64,000 nt of DNA from Acinetobacter sp. NIPH 298. GTDB taxonomy: Bacteria; Pseudomonadota; Gammaproteobacteria; Pseudomonadales; Moraxellaceae. The notes under the pieces were generated by a model that made no database searches, was not told where the DNA came from, and saw only the letters and a program-made list of their open reading frames with translations. Both the position numbers and the translations under genes were made by a program. The number at the start of each line of letters is the position of its first letter. Within the stretch, counting starts at the first letter, position 1. Location: assembly GCF_000369505.1 (NCBI RefSeq), contig NZ_KB850055.1:1054001-1118000 (forward strand), written 5' to 3'. Shown here piece by piece: positions 1 to 8,214 of the stretch.

Positions 1-174
1 ATGTTCCATAAGCAGGCATTGGTACTGGTGAATTATGCTGAGGCGACTTTAGCCGATGTTAAAAATACTTACCATGCTGTACAAAGTGATGTAAAACAAA
101 AGTTTAGTATTCAATTGGAACCTGAGCCTGTGTTATATAGTGAACAAGGTTTAATCCAAGCCCATAATGCATGA
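1..174 (+). CDS. murB: UDP-N-acetylenolpyruvoylglucosamine reductase MurB, C-terminal fragment
   Basis: Only the last 57 codons are inside the window; the reading frame is open from base 1 to the TGA at 172-174. The residues (an 'ALVLVNY' strand, then a helix, then '[12 protein letters not shown]') match the C-terminal domain of MurB, the FAD-dependent cytoplasmic enzyme that reduces UDP-GlcNAc-enolpyruvate to UDP-MurNAc in peptidoglycan synthesis. The conserved Glu near the end of the family ('LEPE') is present. The in-frame ATG at base 1 is probably an internal methionine, because the family is over 300 residues long. The next gene follows directly and probably shares the transcript. The fragment is short, so the call rests on this C-terminal signature only. 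Confidence 0.75.
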   Translation: MFHKQALVLVNYAEATLADVKNTYHAVQSDVKQKFSIQLEPEPVLYSEQGLIQAHNA

Positions 175-182
175 GGAGATCT

Positions 183-1310
183 ATGGCTAAAGTACATTGG
201 ATGGTCAGTTTAGTACGCGTAATAACAATACTATTCGTGCTATTGGGCTGTTTTGTACTTTTTTTATATTCGCCATTTTACTCTCAACTGATGGTGAAGG
301 GGTTAAATCACTTTGTTTCAGTGGATGTCAATGAAGTAGCAGCTCAAAGTCAAAAATCCGCTGCTTTGAGTGAACATGAAAACTTGGAACCGGGTTCCAA
401 CTTATGGATCGCTCGACAAGCATATCTCAAATTAATCGAAAAGCGTTTTCAACCAGAAAGTTCTGAAGACTTAAAGCTCATTCAGGCGCGATATAAATTG
501 CTACAACAACTTATTGTTGATGAACAAGAAAAAGAAAGCGAACAGGAAAAAAAGCCAATTATTCCGTTAAGCAATGAGCAAATAGAACAAGCGCAAGAGC
601 GTGTCGCTGCTGCGAGTACACCTATTGATTTTTTACAATTCAATACACCTGATAATTTGGTGTTAATGGAAAAGTATGTCGTTTTTTTAGAAACATATCC
701 GATTGAGTTGCCGATCGTTGAGGAGCAAGAAGGGCCGAGCAAAGAAGATTTACTTGAACTTGAAAAGAATAAAGACGGCATTGTTGAAGCTAAAAACAGC
801 ACTGAACCTTATGCGATTGTGGTATTGGGTGGTGGGTTGACGCTTGGTGCAAATGGCAAAGACATTGTGGTAAATAATTACACACGCTTGCGCTTAGAGC
901 GAACATTGCAAGTTGAAAAGCAGTACGATTTGCCTATTGTGCTTAGTGGAGTAGAAGCGCCATATATGCAAGCTTGGCTAGAAGAGCGAGGTCTTGAAGC
1001 GAAACTACTTGAAAATAGAAGTATGAATACCTGTGAAAACTCTCGCTTCAGTTCGCTTTTACTGCAAAAGAAAGGTGGCGCACCCAAAGTCATCTTGATT
1101 ACTGATGAGTATCATATGCCTCGTACCCGACGGTTATTCGCTTTGAATGGTATAGAGACTGTTCCTGTCGTTGCGCCGATGCCAACAACTTTAACGCGCT
1201 GGCGTCCAAGTGAAAAAAACTATGATCATAGTCGCCGTGCAAATTATGAAATGCTTGCCACGATTCGTGATGTGCTATTTGGTTCAAGTGATTGTCGGGA
1301 GATACCATAA
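183..1310 (+). CDS. DUF218 (YdcF/ElyC/SanA-like) inner-membrane protein
   Basis: A 375-residue protein with one N-terminal membrane segment (about residues 8-30), a long charged, partly coiled-coil region rich in Glu/Gln/Lys (about 70-140), and a C-terminal DUF218 domain (about 210-350). The domain shows 'IVVLGGGLT', 'NNYTRLRLE', 'PIVLSG' and 'ILITDEYHMPRTRRLF'. DUF218 proteins such as ElyC and SanA affect cell-envelope integrity in E. coli; the reaction is unknown. The ATG at 183 is preferred over the one at 171 because AGGAG (175-179) lies just before it, although the spacing is short; the 171 start would overlap murB by four bases. Location beside murB is consistent with an envelope role. 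The acidic insert before the domain is longer than in E. coli homologues. Confidence 0.8.
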   Translation: MAKVHWMVSLVRVITILFVLLGCFVLFLYSPFYSQLMVKGLNHFVSVDVNEVAAQSQKSAALSEHENLEPGSNLWIARQAYLKLIEKRFQPESSEDLKLIQARYKLLQQLIVDEQEKESEQEKKPIIPLSNEQIEQAQERVAAASTPIDFLQFNTPDNLVLMEKYVVFLETYPIELPIVEEQEGPSKEDLLELEKNKDGIVEAKNSTEPYAIVVLGGGLTLGANGKDIVVNNYTRLRLERTLQVEKQYDLPIVLSGVEAPYMQAWLEERGLEAKLLENRSMNTCENSRFSSLLLQKKGGAPKVILITDEYHMPRTRRLFALNGIETVPVVAPMPTTLTRWRPSEKNYDHSRRANYEMLATIRDVLFGSSDCREIP

Positions 1311-2338
1311 TGTCCAATATTCCATTTTTAAATCCGACAATTTTAAAACAACTTGATTTACCTATTCCAAATCGTGAAACCACGCCTCAAATCCTTGAAG
1401 CTTTAGATCTGAATCAACCTTTTGAAGCACCTAAAGCATTACTTGCTTACCAGAAGTTGTATGGATTGGACTCGCTGGAGTGTGATCAGTGGCAAGGTTA
1501 TGTCGAAATGCCATTGTTCCGTGTTCATGTACAAGTCTTTCAACCGAAACAATCCAAGATACAAGGTACTGTTTGCTTGTTGCATGGGTACTTAGAGCAT
1601 AGTGGGATTTATCAGCCGATCATTAAAGAGATATTGGATCAAGGCTTTAGTGTTGTTACTTACGATTTACCGGGACATGGTTTGAGTGATGGTTCAGCGG
1701 CAAGTATTCAAAACTTTGACCATTACCAACAGGTATTACATGCTGTTTATGATGCGGTTCGTGACGCGAAACAATTACCAAAACCATGGTTAGGAATAGG
1801 GCAAAGTACCGGTGGTGCTATTTGGATGCATCATTTGCTGGCGTACGCTGAGCGTCGGGAAGATCCGATCGTTGATCGAGTGTTGTTGTTGTCACCATTG
1901 ATTCGACCTGCGAAAACAGCGTGGTGGCATAATTCTGTCGGCCTAGGCATTATTCGCAGGATCAAAAGCCAAGTGCCACGACATTTCCGCCGTAATAATC
2001 ATAACCCTGAGTTCCTCCGTTTTATTCGACTTAAAGATCCTTTACAGCCTCGTATGATGGGGATGGATTGGATACTCGCGATGTCGAAATGGATGTTGGA
2101 AATGGAACAGCGACCCGCTTGTCGTATCCCTGTTTGGTTAGCACAAGGAGCGCTCGATCAAACCGTGGATTGGCGTTATAACATTGAATATATTCGGCGT
2201 AAATTTAGATTGCAGACTTTATTGATGTTAGAAGAAGGCTCACATCAATTGATTAATGAGCGTGCCGATATTCGTGCGGCGTTGACAGGACTCATTCCAG
2301 CATTCTTACATGCCAAACCAAATCACCACTATTACTAG
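1310..2338 (+). CDS. alpha/beta hydrolase, lysophospholipase/serine aminopeptidase S33-like
   Basis: A 342-residue hydrolase_4-type alpha/beta fold protein. The oxyanion region 'LLHGYLEHSG' and the nucleophile elbow G-Q-S-T-G are clear, followed by candidate catalytic Asp ('GALDQTVDW') and His ('GSHQLINE'). The family contains monoacylglycerol lipases and lysophospholipases; the substrate here cannot be named. The ATG at 1310 shares one base with the stop codon of the upstream gene (TAATG), and CGGGAG about 10 bases upstream serves as ribosome binding site. A TTG six codons earlier is a less likely start. Tight coupling with the DUF218 gene suggests co-expression. No signal peptide is seen, so a cytoplasmic or membrane-associated location is inferred. 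Confidence 0.8.
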   Translation: MSNIPFLNPTILKQLDLPIPNRETTPQILEALDLNQPFEAPKALLAYQKLYGLDSLECDQWQGYVEMPLFRVHVQVFQPKQSKIQGTVCLLHGYLEHSGIYQPIIKEILDQGFSVVTYDLPGHGLSDGSAASIQNFDHYQQVLHAVYDAVRDAKQLPKPWLGIGQSTGGAIWMHHLLAYAERREDPIVDRVLLLSPLIRPAKTAWWHNSVGLGIIRRIKSQVPRHFRRNNHNPEFLRFIRLKDPLQPRMMGMDWILAMSKWMLEMEQRPACRIPVWLAQGALDQTVDWRYNIEYIRRKFRLQTLLMLEEGSHQLINERADIRAALTGLIPAFLHAKPNHHYY

Positions 2339-2345
2339 TGGTGAT
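2322..2345. terminator. hairpin between convergent genes, weak terminator
   Basis: A perfect 9-bp inverted repeat (ATCACCACT / AGTGGTGAT, loop ATTACT) spans the stop codon of the hydrolase gene and lies just before the convergent gene at 2362. There is no strong T-run on either side, so termination is only likely, not certain. Confidence 0.4.
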
Positions 2346-2361
2346 TGCTATTTAGTTTCTA

Positions 2362-4071
2362 TTAGAACCGAGTGGCGTCCGCCATTTTCCACATTCGATA
2401 GTAGAAATTCTCGTCATCATCTAAGTCGCTCTGTAGCAATTCCTTTTCTTTGAGAAAGAAATGAATTTGCGCATAGTTTTTGATTTCTCGATCATTCATA
2501 CGCTGCGCTAAATGATGGGCTTTGATCTCGGATGGATGGCTTAAACCTGCTGCAGCTATCATTTCAGATAATGCGTGTAAGGTATTTTTGTGAAAACTAA
2601 ACACGCGTTCGGACTTACTTGGCACATCAATCGCTTTTTGGCGATCTGGGTCTTGTGTGGCGACACCAACAGGGCATTGGTTGGTATGACAGCTTTGCGC
2701 TTGAATACAGCCAACAGCAAACATAAATCCACGTGCGGAGTTGACCCAATCAGCACCTAAAGCAAAAGTGCTGGCGATATCAAATGCACTGATGATCTTT
2801 CCACTTGCGCCAATTTTCACTTGGCTACGTAAACCAGCACCGGTCAAGGTGTTGTGTACGAAGCGTAAACCTTCTCTTAATGGCGTGCCGATGTAATCAC
2901 TAAACTCAATTGGCGCAGCACCTGTACCACCTTCAGAACCATCTACCACCACAAAGTCAGGCACAATCTTTGTTTCGAGCATGGCTTTCACGATACTCAT
3001 AAACTGCCAAGGCTGCCCAATACATAGCTTGAAACCAACAGGTTTGCCACCAGACAGCTCTCTTAGCTGCTGAATGAAATGCATCATTTCAATTGGCGTA
3101 CTAAAGCTTGGGTGTTTAGATGGAGAAACGCAGTCATGATCTCTGGAAATCCCACGAATACTTGCGATTTCTTCAGTGATTTTATGTTTCGGCAAAATTC
3201 CACCATGACCCGGTTTAGCGCCTTGTGAAAGCTTGACTTCAATCATTTTAATTTGTGGATTTTTAGCTTGTAAAGCAAACTTCTCAGGATCAAAAAGTCC
3301 ATCAGGCGTGCGACAGCCAAAATAGCCACTGGCAATTTGCCAAACAATATCTCCGCCATTTTCTAAATGGTAAGGGCTCAAGCTACCTTCACCAGTATCA
3401 TGATAAAAATGCCCCATTTTTGCGCCCTGATTCAATGCTCGAATGGCATTGGCACTTAGACTCCCAAAGCTCATTGCTGAGATATTCATAATCGAGGCAC
3501 TATAGGGTTGTAGACATTGGGCATTACCGATCTGAACACGAAATGAGGCAGGATCAGCAGGCGGGCATGGCGCGATAGAGTGGACGATGAAGCGATAGTT
3601 CGGTTCATACACATCGATGATTGAACCAAATGGTTTATCTGCATTTTCATTTTTGGCGCGTTGATAGACTAGGCTACGTTGCATCCGCGAAAAAGGTAAC
3701 GCATCTTGATCTGACTCAATAAAATATTGGCGGATTTCAGGACGTACATCTTCAAAAATAAAACGGAAATGACCTAAAATTGGATAGTTTCTTAATATGG
3801 CATGTTTCTTTTGCAGTAAATCGTATAAACCAACCAGACTGAGTATCGTTGTTACTAGCCAAAGCCCATTTAGCAGCGTGTCAGAAATAAAATAGTAAAT
3901 GGTATGTGGAGTGTACGTTGCTTTGAACCAAGTAATACTTAAAGCGATAAAAATACAAAGAAACCAAACAGAATGTCTTGAAAAGAAAGTGTTGAGTAGT
4001 TTATGTCTTATCGCTTGTGCTGGACTAGCCATAGGCAAGAGATTCCTATCATTAAACAATGAAGCAACCAT
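2362..4071 (-). CDS. FMN-binding glutamate-synthase-family membrane protein
   Basis: A 569-residue protein with two N-terminal membrane segments (about residues 35-55 and 65-90) and a large C-terminal domain like the FMN-binding synthase domain of GltB. Visible signatures are 'NISAMSFGSLSANAIRALNQGAKMG', 'GEGSLSPYH', 'IEVKLSQGAKPGHGGILP', 'VVVDGSEGGTGAAP' and the cysteine cluster 'CIQAQSCHTNQCPVGVATQD' (Fe-S/FMN region). There is no glutaminase domain, so this is not a complete glutamate synthase. These stand-alone proteins are widespread but their reaction is not established. It is transcribed alone, converging on the hydrolase gene. A Fur-like palindrome lies 43 bases upstream of the start. 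An ATG 13 codons downstream is a possible alternative start. Confidence 0.8.
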   Translation of the reverse strand: MVASLFNDRNLLPMASPAQAIRHKLLNTFFSRHSVWFLCIFIALSITWFKATYTPHTIYYFISDTLLNGLWLVTTILSLVGLYDLLQKKHAILRNYPILGHFRFIFEDVRPEIRQYFIESDQDALPFSRMQRSLVYQRAKNENADKPFGSIIDVYEPNYRFIVHSIAPCPPADPASFRVQIGNAQCLQPYSASIMNISAMSFGSLSANAIRALNQGAKMGHFYHDTGEGSLSPYHLENGGDIVWQIASGYFGCRTPDGLFDPEKFALQAKNPQIKMIEVKLSQGAKPGHGGILPKHKITEEIASIRGISRDHDCVSPSKHPSFSTPIEMMHFIQQLRELSGGKPVGFKLCIGQPWQFMSIVKAMLETKIVPDFVVVDGSEGGTGAAPIEFSDYIGTPLREGLRFVHNTLTGAGLRSQVKIGASGKIISAFDIASTFALGADWVNSARGFMFAVGCIQAQSCHTNQCPVGVATQDPDRQKAIDVPSKSERVFSFHKNTLHALSEMIAAAGLSHPSEIKAHHLAQRMNDREIKNYAQIHFFLKEKELLQSDLDDDENFYYRMWKMADATRF

Positions 4072-4113
4072 GCCAAGAACCAGATATAACTACAAGTAAT
4101 GAATTGTTAGGTC

Positions 4114-4128
4114 TGAGAATGATTCTCT
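4114..4128. promoter_or_regulatory. candidate Fur box
   Basis: TGAGAATGATTCTCT contains the perfect inverted repeat GAGAAT-G-ATTCTC and matches 11 of 14 defined positions of the 7-1-7 Fur consensus TGATAATnATTATCA. It lies about 43 bases upstream of the start codon at 4071, in promoter range for the minus-strand glutamate-synthase-like gene. Iron control is inference; the protein is likely an Fe-S enzyme, which would fit. Confidence 0.4.
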
Positions 4129-4421
4129 TAAAGCGGCTAAAATCAATTCCAATGTACATACATCAAATTTTGTATTCTTCTCAGATGGTTATTACTACAC
4201 ATCTTTTTATTGCTTAGTGAACTTTTAACGTGCTGACGCGCTTCGAGGTTATTTATACATTTTGCTATTCATTTAGTGGAATATTCATGTTTTATTGTAT
4301 TGAGACCAAGGTCGGATTTAGATATAAATCTATCTATCGTTAAATCACGCTGATCCCGCAATATGGGGTGTTCGATTAAGCAGAGTTGAGTCCGTACAAA
4401 TCGAAATAATTACACATAACA

Positions 4422-4440
4422 TAATTAAATTATGTATTGC
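4422..4440 (+). promoter_or_regulatory. candidate IclR-family operator upstream of hpd
   Basis: The 19 bases taattaaattatgtattgc occur here and again, inverted, at 9682-9700 between fahA and the aromatic permease gene. The three bases TAA one position beyond the match are also conserved. Exact recurrence only in front of genes of one pathway suggests an operator, most simply for the IclR-type regulator encoded at 5874-6653. It lies about 295 bases upstream of the hpd start, implying a long leader or action from a distance. Confidence 0.55.
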
Positions 4441-4734
4441 ATAAATTTAATCTTTCTTGTAGCATTAATTTTAAGTTGGTAGCCAATGCTTAGACATGCT
4501 TTTTTAGCGTTGTATTTGGCTTACTCAAGGAAAAGAAAAGGCTTTAACACGGATGCTTTTGACCAATATATAAAAACACCGTATGCCTTTTCTGTTAACG
4601 CTTACACATGTTGTGATCTTTTGGATGATGTTAACGATGAGAGTCATTGTTTAAATCATCATTTAGAAATCGATATCATGCTGTTTAGTATTAAAAACGG
4701 ATGAATTTATCTCAAAAAGGATAAGGGAAACTAG

Positions 4735-5790
4735 ATGGACATTTTAGATAACCCATTAGAACTATGTGGATTTGCTTTTATTGAGTTTGTTTCGACGGAA
4801 AATGGATTAGATCAAATCTTTGAAACAATTGGTTTTTCAAAAGTTGCAAAACACAAGTCTAAAAAAGTTTATTTATGGCGCCAAGGTAATATCAATATCA
4901 TTTTGAATTATCAACCTGAATCTTATGCTTCATTTTTCTTTAAAGAGCATGGTCCATCAGCATGTGCAATGGGCTTTAGAACCCGTGATGCTGCAAAAGC
5001 CTTTAAGAATGCTGTCGAGCTAGGTGCAGAACCGATGCATTCTCAATCAGGGCCAATGGAACTGAATATCCCAGCGATTAAAGGCATAGGTGGTATGCCG
5101 ATTTTCCTCGTAGATCGTGATATTTATGAAAATGATTTCGTTTTCTTTGATGATGTTGAGCGTAATCCACGCGGTGCTGGTTTAAATGAAATTGATCATT
5201 TAACCCATAATGTCTATAAAGGACGCATGGATTATTGGGCCAATTTCTACGAAAAAATCTTTAATTTCCAAGAAATTCGCTATTTTGATATCAAAGGTGA
5301 GTATACAGGTTTGACCTCTAAAGCCTTAACTGCACCAGATGGTTTGATCCGTATTCCATTAAATGAAGACTCAGACAAAGGCAATGGTCAAATTGCTGAG
5401 TTCTTAGCAGATTTTAATGGTGAAGGCATTCAACATATTGCATTCATTACCGATGATCTTATTTCGACATGGGATAAGTTGAAAGGTTTAGGGCTTAAGT
5501 TCATGACGCCACCGCCAGAAACTTATTATGAAATGTTGAAAGAGCGCTTGCCTGAACATGGTGAACCGACGGATGAATTACAAAAGCGTGGTATTTTATT
5601 AGACGGCAATACCAAGGATGGTCCGAAGAAGCTGTTATTGCAGATTTTCTCTGAAAATATGCTTGGACCAGTTTTCTTTGAGTTCATTCAACGTAAAGAT
5701 GATGATGGCTTTGGTGAAGGTAACTTCAAAGCATTATTTGAATCGATTGAACGTGATCAGATTCGTCGTGGTGTATTAGAAGCCAAATAA
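4735..5790 (+). CDS. hpd: 4-hydroxyphenylpyruvate dioxygenase
   Basis: A 351-residue Fe(II) dioxygenase that converts 4-hydroxyphenylpyruvate to homogentisate, the second step of tyrosine breakdown after transamination. Two VOC domains are visible. The metal triad is present: His155 in 'IDHLTHNV', His234 in 'IQHIAF' and Glu316 in 'VFFEFI'. The C-terminal '[12 protein letters not shown]' helix is typical of the family. Length is close to the usual 350-360. It stands alone on the plus strand, followed by a strong bidirectional terminator. The downstream pathway genes maiA and fahA lie 2 kb away in opposite orientation and share an upstream element, so common regulation is likely. Confidence 0.97.
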   Translation: MDILDNPLELCGFAFIEFVSTENGLDQIFETIGFSKVAKHKSKKVYLWRQGNINIILNYQPESYASFFFKEHGPSACAMGFRTRDAAKAFKNAVELGAEPMHSQSGPMELNIPAIKGIGGMPIFLVDRDIYENDFVFFDDVERNPRGAGLNEIDHLTHNVYKGRMDYWANFYEKIFNFQEIRYFDIKGEYTGLTSKALTAPDGLIRIPLNEDSDKGNGQIAEFLADFNGEGIQHIAFITDDLISTWDKLKGLGLKFMTPPPETYYEMLKERLPEHGEPTDELQKRGILLDGNTKDGPKKLLLQIFSENMLGPVFFEFIQRKDDDGFGEGNFKALFESIERDQIRRGVLEAK

Positions 5791-5811
5791 ATATCTCGAA
5801 AAATCCATACT

Positions 5812-5842
5812 AAAAAGCCAAGAATCGATTCTTGGCTTTTTT
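5812..5842. terminator. bidirectional rho-independent terminator
   Basis: A perfect palindromic stem (AAGCCAAGAATCGATTCTTGGCTT core) is flanked by A5 on the left and T6 on the right. It lies between the convergent hpd and iclR-family genes and can end both transcripts. Confidence 0.9.
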
Positions 5843-5873
5843 GATCTTTTAGAATGAAAAAATGATTTAAAAA

Positions 5874-6653
5874 TTAACGCGTTTTAATGTACTGATTGAT
5901 TGCTGCAACTTCACGTTTGAATAATTCGAGTTTTTCACTGCCTGCATGTACAGGTAGGAACATCTCACTGTCCAAAGCAACTATACAAAACTCCATGGCA
6001 TGTTGCGCATTAAATATTGGCAAACCAACCGCATTAATGCCCACCAGCAGATCGCCTTGCGCGATCGCCATACCATGCTGTAGCGTGGTTTCTTTGAGTG
6101 CTAAGAATTCATCCCAGTTAGATGGTTTAATTGGATAGTGGTTTTGTGCCGCTTTTTCCCATTCGGCATACATCAACGGCTGAATCACAGCTTCAGGCAA
6201 ATAAGATGCAAAAATACGACCTGCCGCAGAGTTGACCAAAGGCATGGTTGAGCCGACTTTGGTCACAATTGAAATCGGGTGGTTTGATTCAATCGATTGT
6301 ACGACTAACGGACCTTTAGGTGACCATTTACTGATCTGAATACCGCAGCCAATTTTACTCTGTAGGTCATAGATCAGATGCTGAACCAGTTGTAGAACAT
6401 CAGTATGTTGAATACAGCTAAGCCCTAAACGCCAAGCTTGGTCGCCTAATGCATACTGACCACCTTCCAGTTGTTTTGCATAATTCATACGGATCAAGCT
6501 GACCAGATAACGATGTACTTTGGCTGGATGCATATCAAGTTGACTGGACAGCTCTTTTAAAATAATCGGTTTATTATGTTCCAAAAGGGCATTGAGAACG
6601 GATAATCCCACCTCAAGTGATTGAACCCCACCAGATAACTTTTCTTCAATCAT
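5874..6653 (-). CDS. IclR-family transcriptional regulator of the tyrosine catabolic genes
   Basis: A 259-residue regulator with an N-terminal winged helix-turn-helix (about residues 10-70: 'LEVGLSVLNALLEHNKP', 'LKELSSQLDMHPAKVHRYLVSL') and a C-terminal GAF-like IclR effector domain (about 80-250, with 'NSAAGRIFASYLP' and 'GINAVGLPIF'). IclR regulators commonly control aromatic-compound catabolism and bind small aromatic acids. Position between hpd and the fahA-maiA-VOC operon makes it the obvious local regulator; the ligand (for example homogentisate or 4-hydroxyphenylpyruvate) is inference. AAGGG precedes the ATG at 6653. No copy of the 19-bp element was seen in front of this gene. Confidence 0.88.
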   Translation of the reverse strand: MIEEKLSGGVQSLEVGLSVLNALLEHNKPIILKELSSQLDMHPAKVHRYLVSLIRMNYAKQLEGGQYALGDQAWRLGLSCIQHTDVLQLVQHLIYDLQSKIGCGIQISKWSPKGPLVVQSIESNHPISIVTKVGSTMPLVNSAAGRIFASYLPEAVIQPLMYAEWEKAAQNHYPIKPSNWDEFLALKETTLQHGMAIAQGDLLVGINAVGLPIFNAQHAMEFCIVALDSEMFLPVHAGSEKLELFKREVAAINQYIKTR

Positions 6654-7013
6654 TCAATAACCCTTCATCTACATTTCATCTAGCAGTATCGGTTTGATCT
6701 TGGTATTCGATTTTACGAGTTCTGCACATAATGCCTGAGCATACCGCAAAATAGAAATCATCTTTTTAAATGACTTAAATAGGTGAATCGTATAAGCATA
6801 CATTTGTTTTCGCATGGAATTGCATTTCGTTTGTATCACAGCAAAATATGCCTCTCATTTAGCAATTTACCTATATTTAGATAATAAAAAATCGGCATTG
6901 AAGTCAATATATCTTCAATGCCGATTCACACATTGTTTATGCTATGCGTCTATGCTGAAAAAGTGCCTTTTTACTGGCATTATCTTTCAGCATTGCATTT
7001 GCATAGCGCACCT
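6654..7013. other. 360-bp intergenic region with operon terminator
   Basis: This holds the promoter region of the IclR-family gene (minus strand, next to 6653) and the terminator at 6886-6925 of the operon read from 9508 down to 7014. A 67-codon plus-strand frame at 6814-7017 runs through that terminator stem and has no ribosome binding site, so I see no gene here. Confidence 0.6.
6886..6925 (-). terminator. rho-independent terminator of the fahA-maiA-VOC operon
   Basis: A perfect 13-bp inverted repeat (ATCGGCATTGAAG / CTTCAATGCCGAT, 6891-6925) is followed on the minus strand by T5 (6886-6890). It lies about 90 bases past the end of the VOC gene. Confidence 0.85.
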
Positions 7014-7565
7014 CTAAGCACCTAACTCATCTTCATGTAAGAAATGGGTATGGTGCGGAGCGCGTTTAGTACGGCTCCACTCGTCGAGCATTTCTGACTT
7101 CATTTCTTCGGTAATACGTGCAATTTTGGCATCGGCATGTATATCGTTATAAGTGAGTTCTAGACGATGGCCATTTGGATCAAAGAAATAAATTGAATGG
7201 AAAATACCGTGATTGGTAACACCTAGTACTTTCACCTCATGGGCTTCAAGATGTGCTTTTGCATCTAATAAGGCATTGTGGTCTTCAACCTCAAAAGCGA
7301 TATGTTGCACCCACTGTGGTGTGTTTTCATCGCGGCCCATTTCAGGCTGTGTTGGCAGTTCAAAAAATGCCAAGACATTGCCTTGACCTGCATCGAGGAA
7401 TAAATGCATATAAGGATCAAAGGCTTTAGTGGAAGGGACGTGATCTTCTGCAAAAGCTAAAATGAAGTCCATATTCAGCATGGTTTTATACCATTCCACG
7501 GTTTCTTTCGCATCTCGACAACGGTAGGCGACGTGGTGAATTTTTTTAATTGCAAAGCTCATCAT
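7014..7565 (-). CDS. VOC-family (glyoxalase/extradiol dioxygenase-like) protein of the tyrosine operon
   Basis: A 183-residue single-subunit vicinal oxygen chelate protein made of two beta-alpha-beta-beta-beta modules. All four typical metal positions are occupied: His11 ('HHVAYRC'), Glu69 ('FFELP'), His88 ('VQHIAFEV') and Glu136 ('GHRLELTYND'). This resembles glyoxalase I-type sites, and also contains the 2-His-1-Glu set of extradiol dioxygenases. It is the last gene of the fahA-maiA-VOC operon, 16 bases after maiA, so it should act on tyrosine catabolites. No cupin-type homogentisate dioxygenase gene is in the cluster, so a ring-cleavage role is possible but unproven; an isomerase or detoxification role is the alternative. 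The ATG at 7565 is followed by a second ATG; AAAAGGAG lies upstream. Confidence 0.82.
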   Translation of the reverse strand: MMSFAIKKIHHVAYRCRDAKETVEWYKTMLNMDFILAFAEDHVPSTKAFDPYMHLFLDAGQGNVLAFFELPTQPEMGRDENTPQWVQHIAFEVEDHNALLDAKAHLEAHEVKVLGVTNHGIFHSIYFFDPNGHRLELTYNDIHADAKIARITEEMKSEMLDEWSRTKRAPHHTHFLHEDELGA

Positions 7566-7581
7566 AAAACTCCTTTTATCT

Positions 7582-8214
7582 TTATTCCCGATCTGGTTGT
7601 TGTTCTGGGGCTGCGTGCAAGAATGCAGGAAGCGTTAAACAGTGTTGATAAATGGATTCAATCTTTGGAAACGCAGCTAAATCAATTTTGAAACGTTTTG
7701 CGTTATAGACTTGAGGAATCAAACAACAGTCAGCAAATGTGGCTTGTGTGCCAAAGCAAAACTGCCCATTAGAATCCTGAAGCTGTGCTTCTAAACTTTG
7801 AAAGCCTTGCAACATCCAATGCTGATACCAGTTACTTTTTTGCTGATCATTTAGCCCAAGATCCTGTTGTAAATACTTCAAGACTCTTAAATTATTGAGC
7901 GGATGAATATCACAGGCGATGGCTTGAGAAAAGGCTCGAATTTTAGCTCGTTCAGCAATATTCTTTGGTAATAAAGCAACCTCAGGATAAGCTTCTTCCA
8001 AATATTCCAAAATACTGATTGATTGCGATAAGGTTTGATCGGCATCCACTAGCGTCGGTACCAATTGGCTTGGATTCAGTGCTTGATAATCTGCCTGCTG
8101 CTGTTCATTTTTTACTAAATGAATCGGCTGAGTTTCATAGGCAAGCTGTTTTATATTCAATGCAATCCGTACGCGATATGCAGCGGAACTACGGAAATAG
8201 CTATACAGTTTCAT
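7582..8214 (-). CDS. maiA: maleylacetoacetate isomerase
   Basis: A 210-residue zeta-class glutathione S-transferase that isomerises maleylacetoacetate to fumarylacetoacetate. The N-terminal motif 'LYSYFRSSAAYRVRIALN' with the SSxxxR/V active-site loop is diagnostic, followed by 'NPSQLVPTL' and 'QSISILEYLEE' of the thioredoxin-like domain and an all-helical C-terminal domain. The start at 8214 is chosen because GAGGAAGAG lies just upstream and the protein then begins exactly where the family does; it overlaps the end of fahA by 14 bases. A longer frame reaching back to 8310 lies inside fahA. Middle gene of the operon, glutathione-dependent, cytoplasmic. Confidence 0.95.
   Translation of the reverse strand: MKLYSYFRSSAAYRVRIALNIKQLAYETQPIHLVKNEQQQADYQALNPSQLVPTLVDADQTLSQSISILEYLEEAYPEVALLPKNIAERAKIRAFSQAIACDIHPLNNLRVLKYLQQDLGLNDQQKSNWYQHWMLQGFQSLEAQLQDSNGQFCFGTQATFADCCLIPQVYNAKRFKIDLAAFPKIESIYQHCLTLPAFLHAAPEQQPDRE

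Larger units (their letters stand above)
4072..4734. other. 663-bp divergent intergenic region (glutamate-synthase-like gene / hpd)
   Basis: This AT-rich spacer separates two divergent genes. It holds the Fur-like palindrome at 4114-4128 and the 19-bp element at 4422-4440, described separately. A 72-codon open frame at 4486-4704 has no ribosome binding site and no recognisable family, so I do not call it a gene. The hpd ribosome binding site is the purine stretch AAGGATAAGGG at about 4718-4728. Confidence 0.6.

Noticed and set aside
2362..4071. Glutamate synthase large subunit
   Set aside because: Only the FMN-binding synthase-like domain is present; the glutaminase and GXGXG domains are missing and membrane helices precede it.
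4486..4704. 72-codon plus-strand open frame before hpd
   Set aside because: No ribosome binding site, no recognisable family, unusual residue mix; lies in a promoter region that carries a regulatory element.
6814..7017. 67-codon plus-strand open frame
   Set aside because: It runs through the perfect stem of the operon terminator at 6891-6925 and is rich in Cys/His/Leu without a ribosome binding site.
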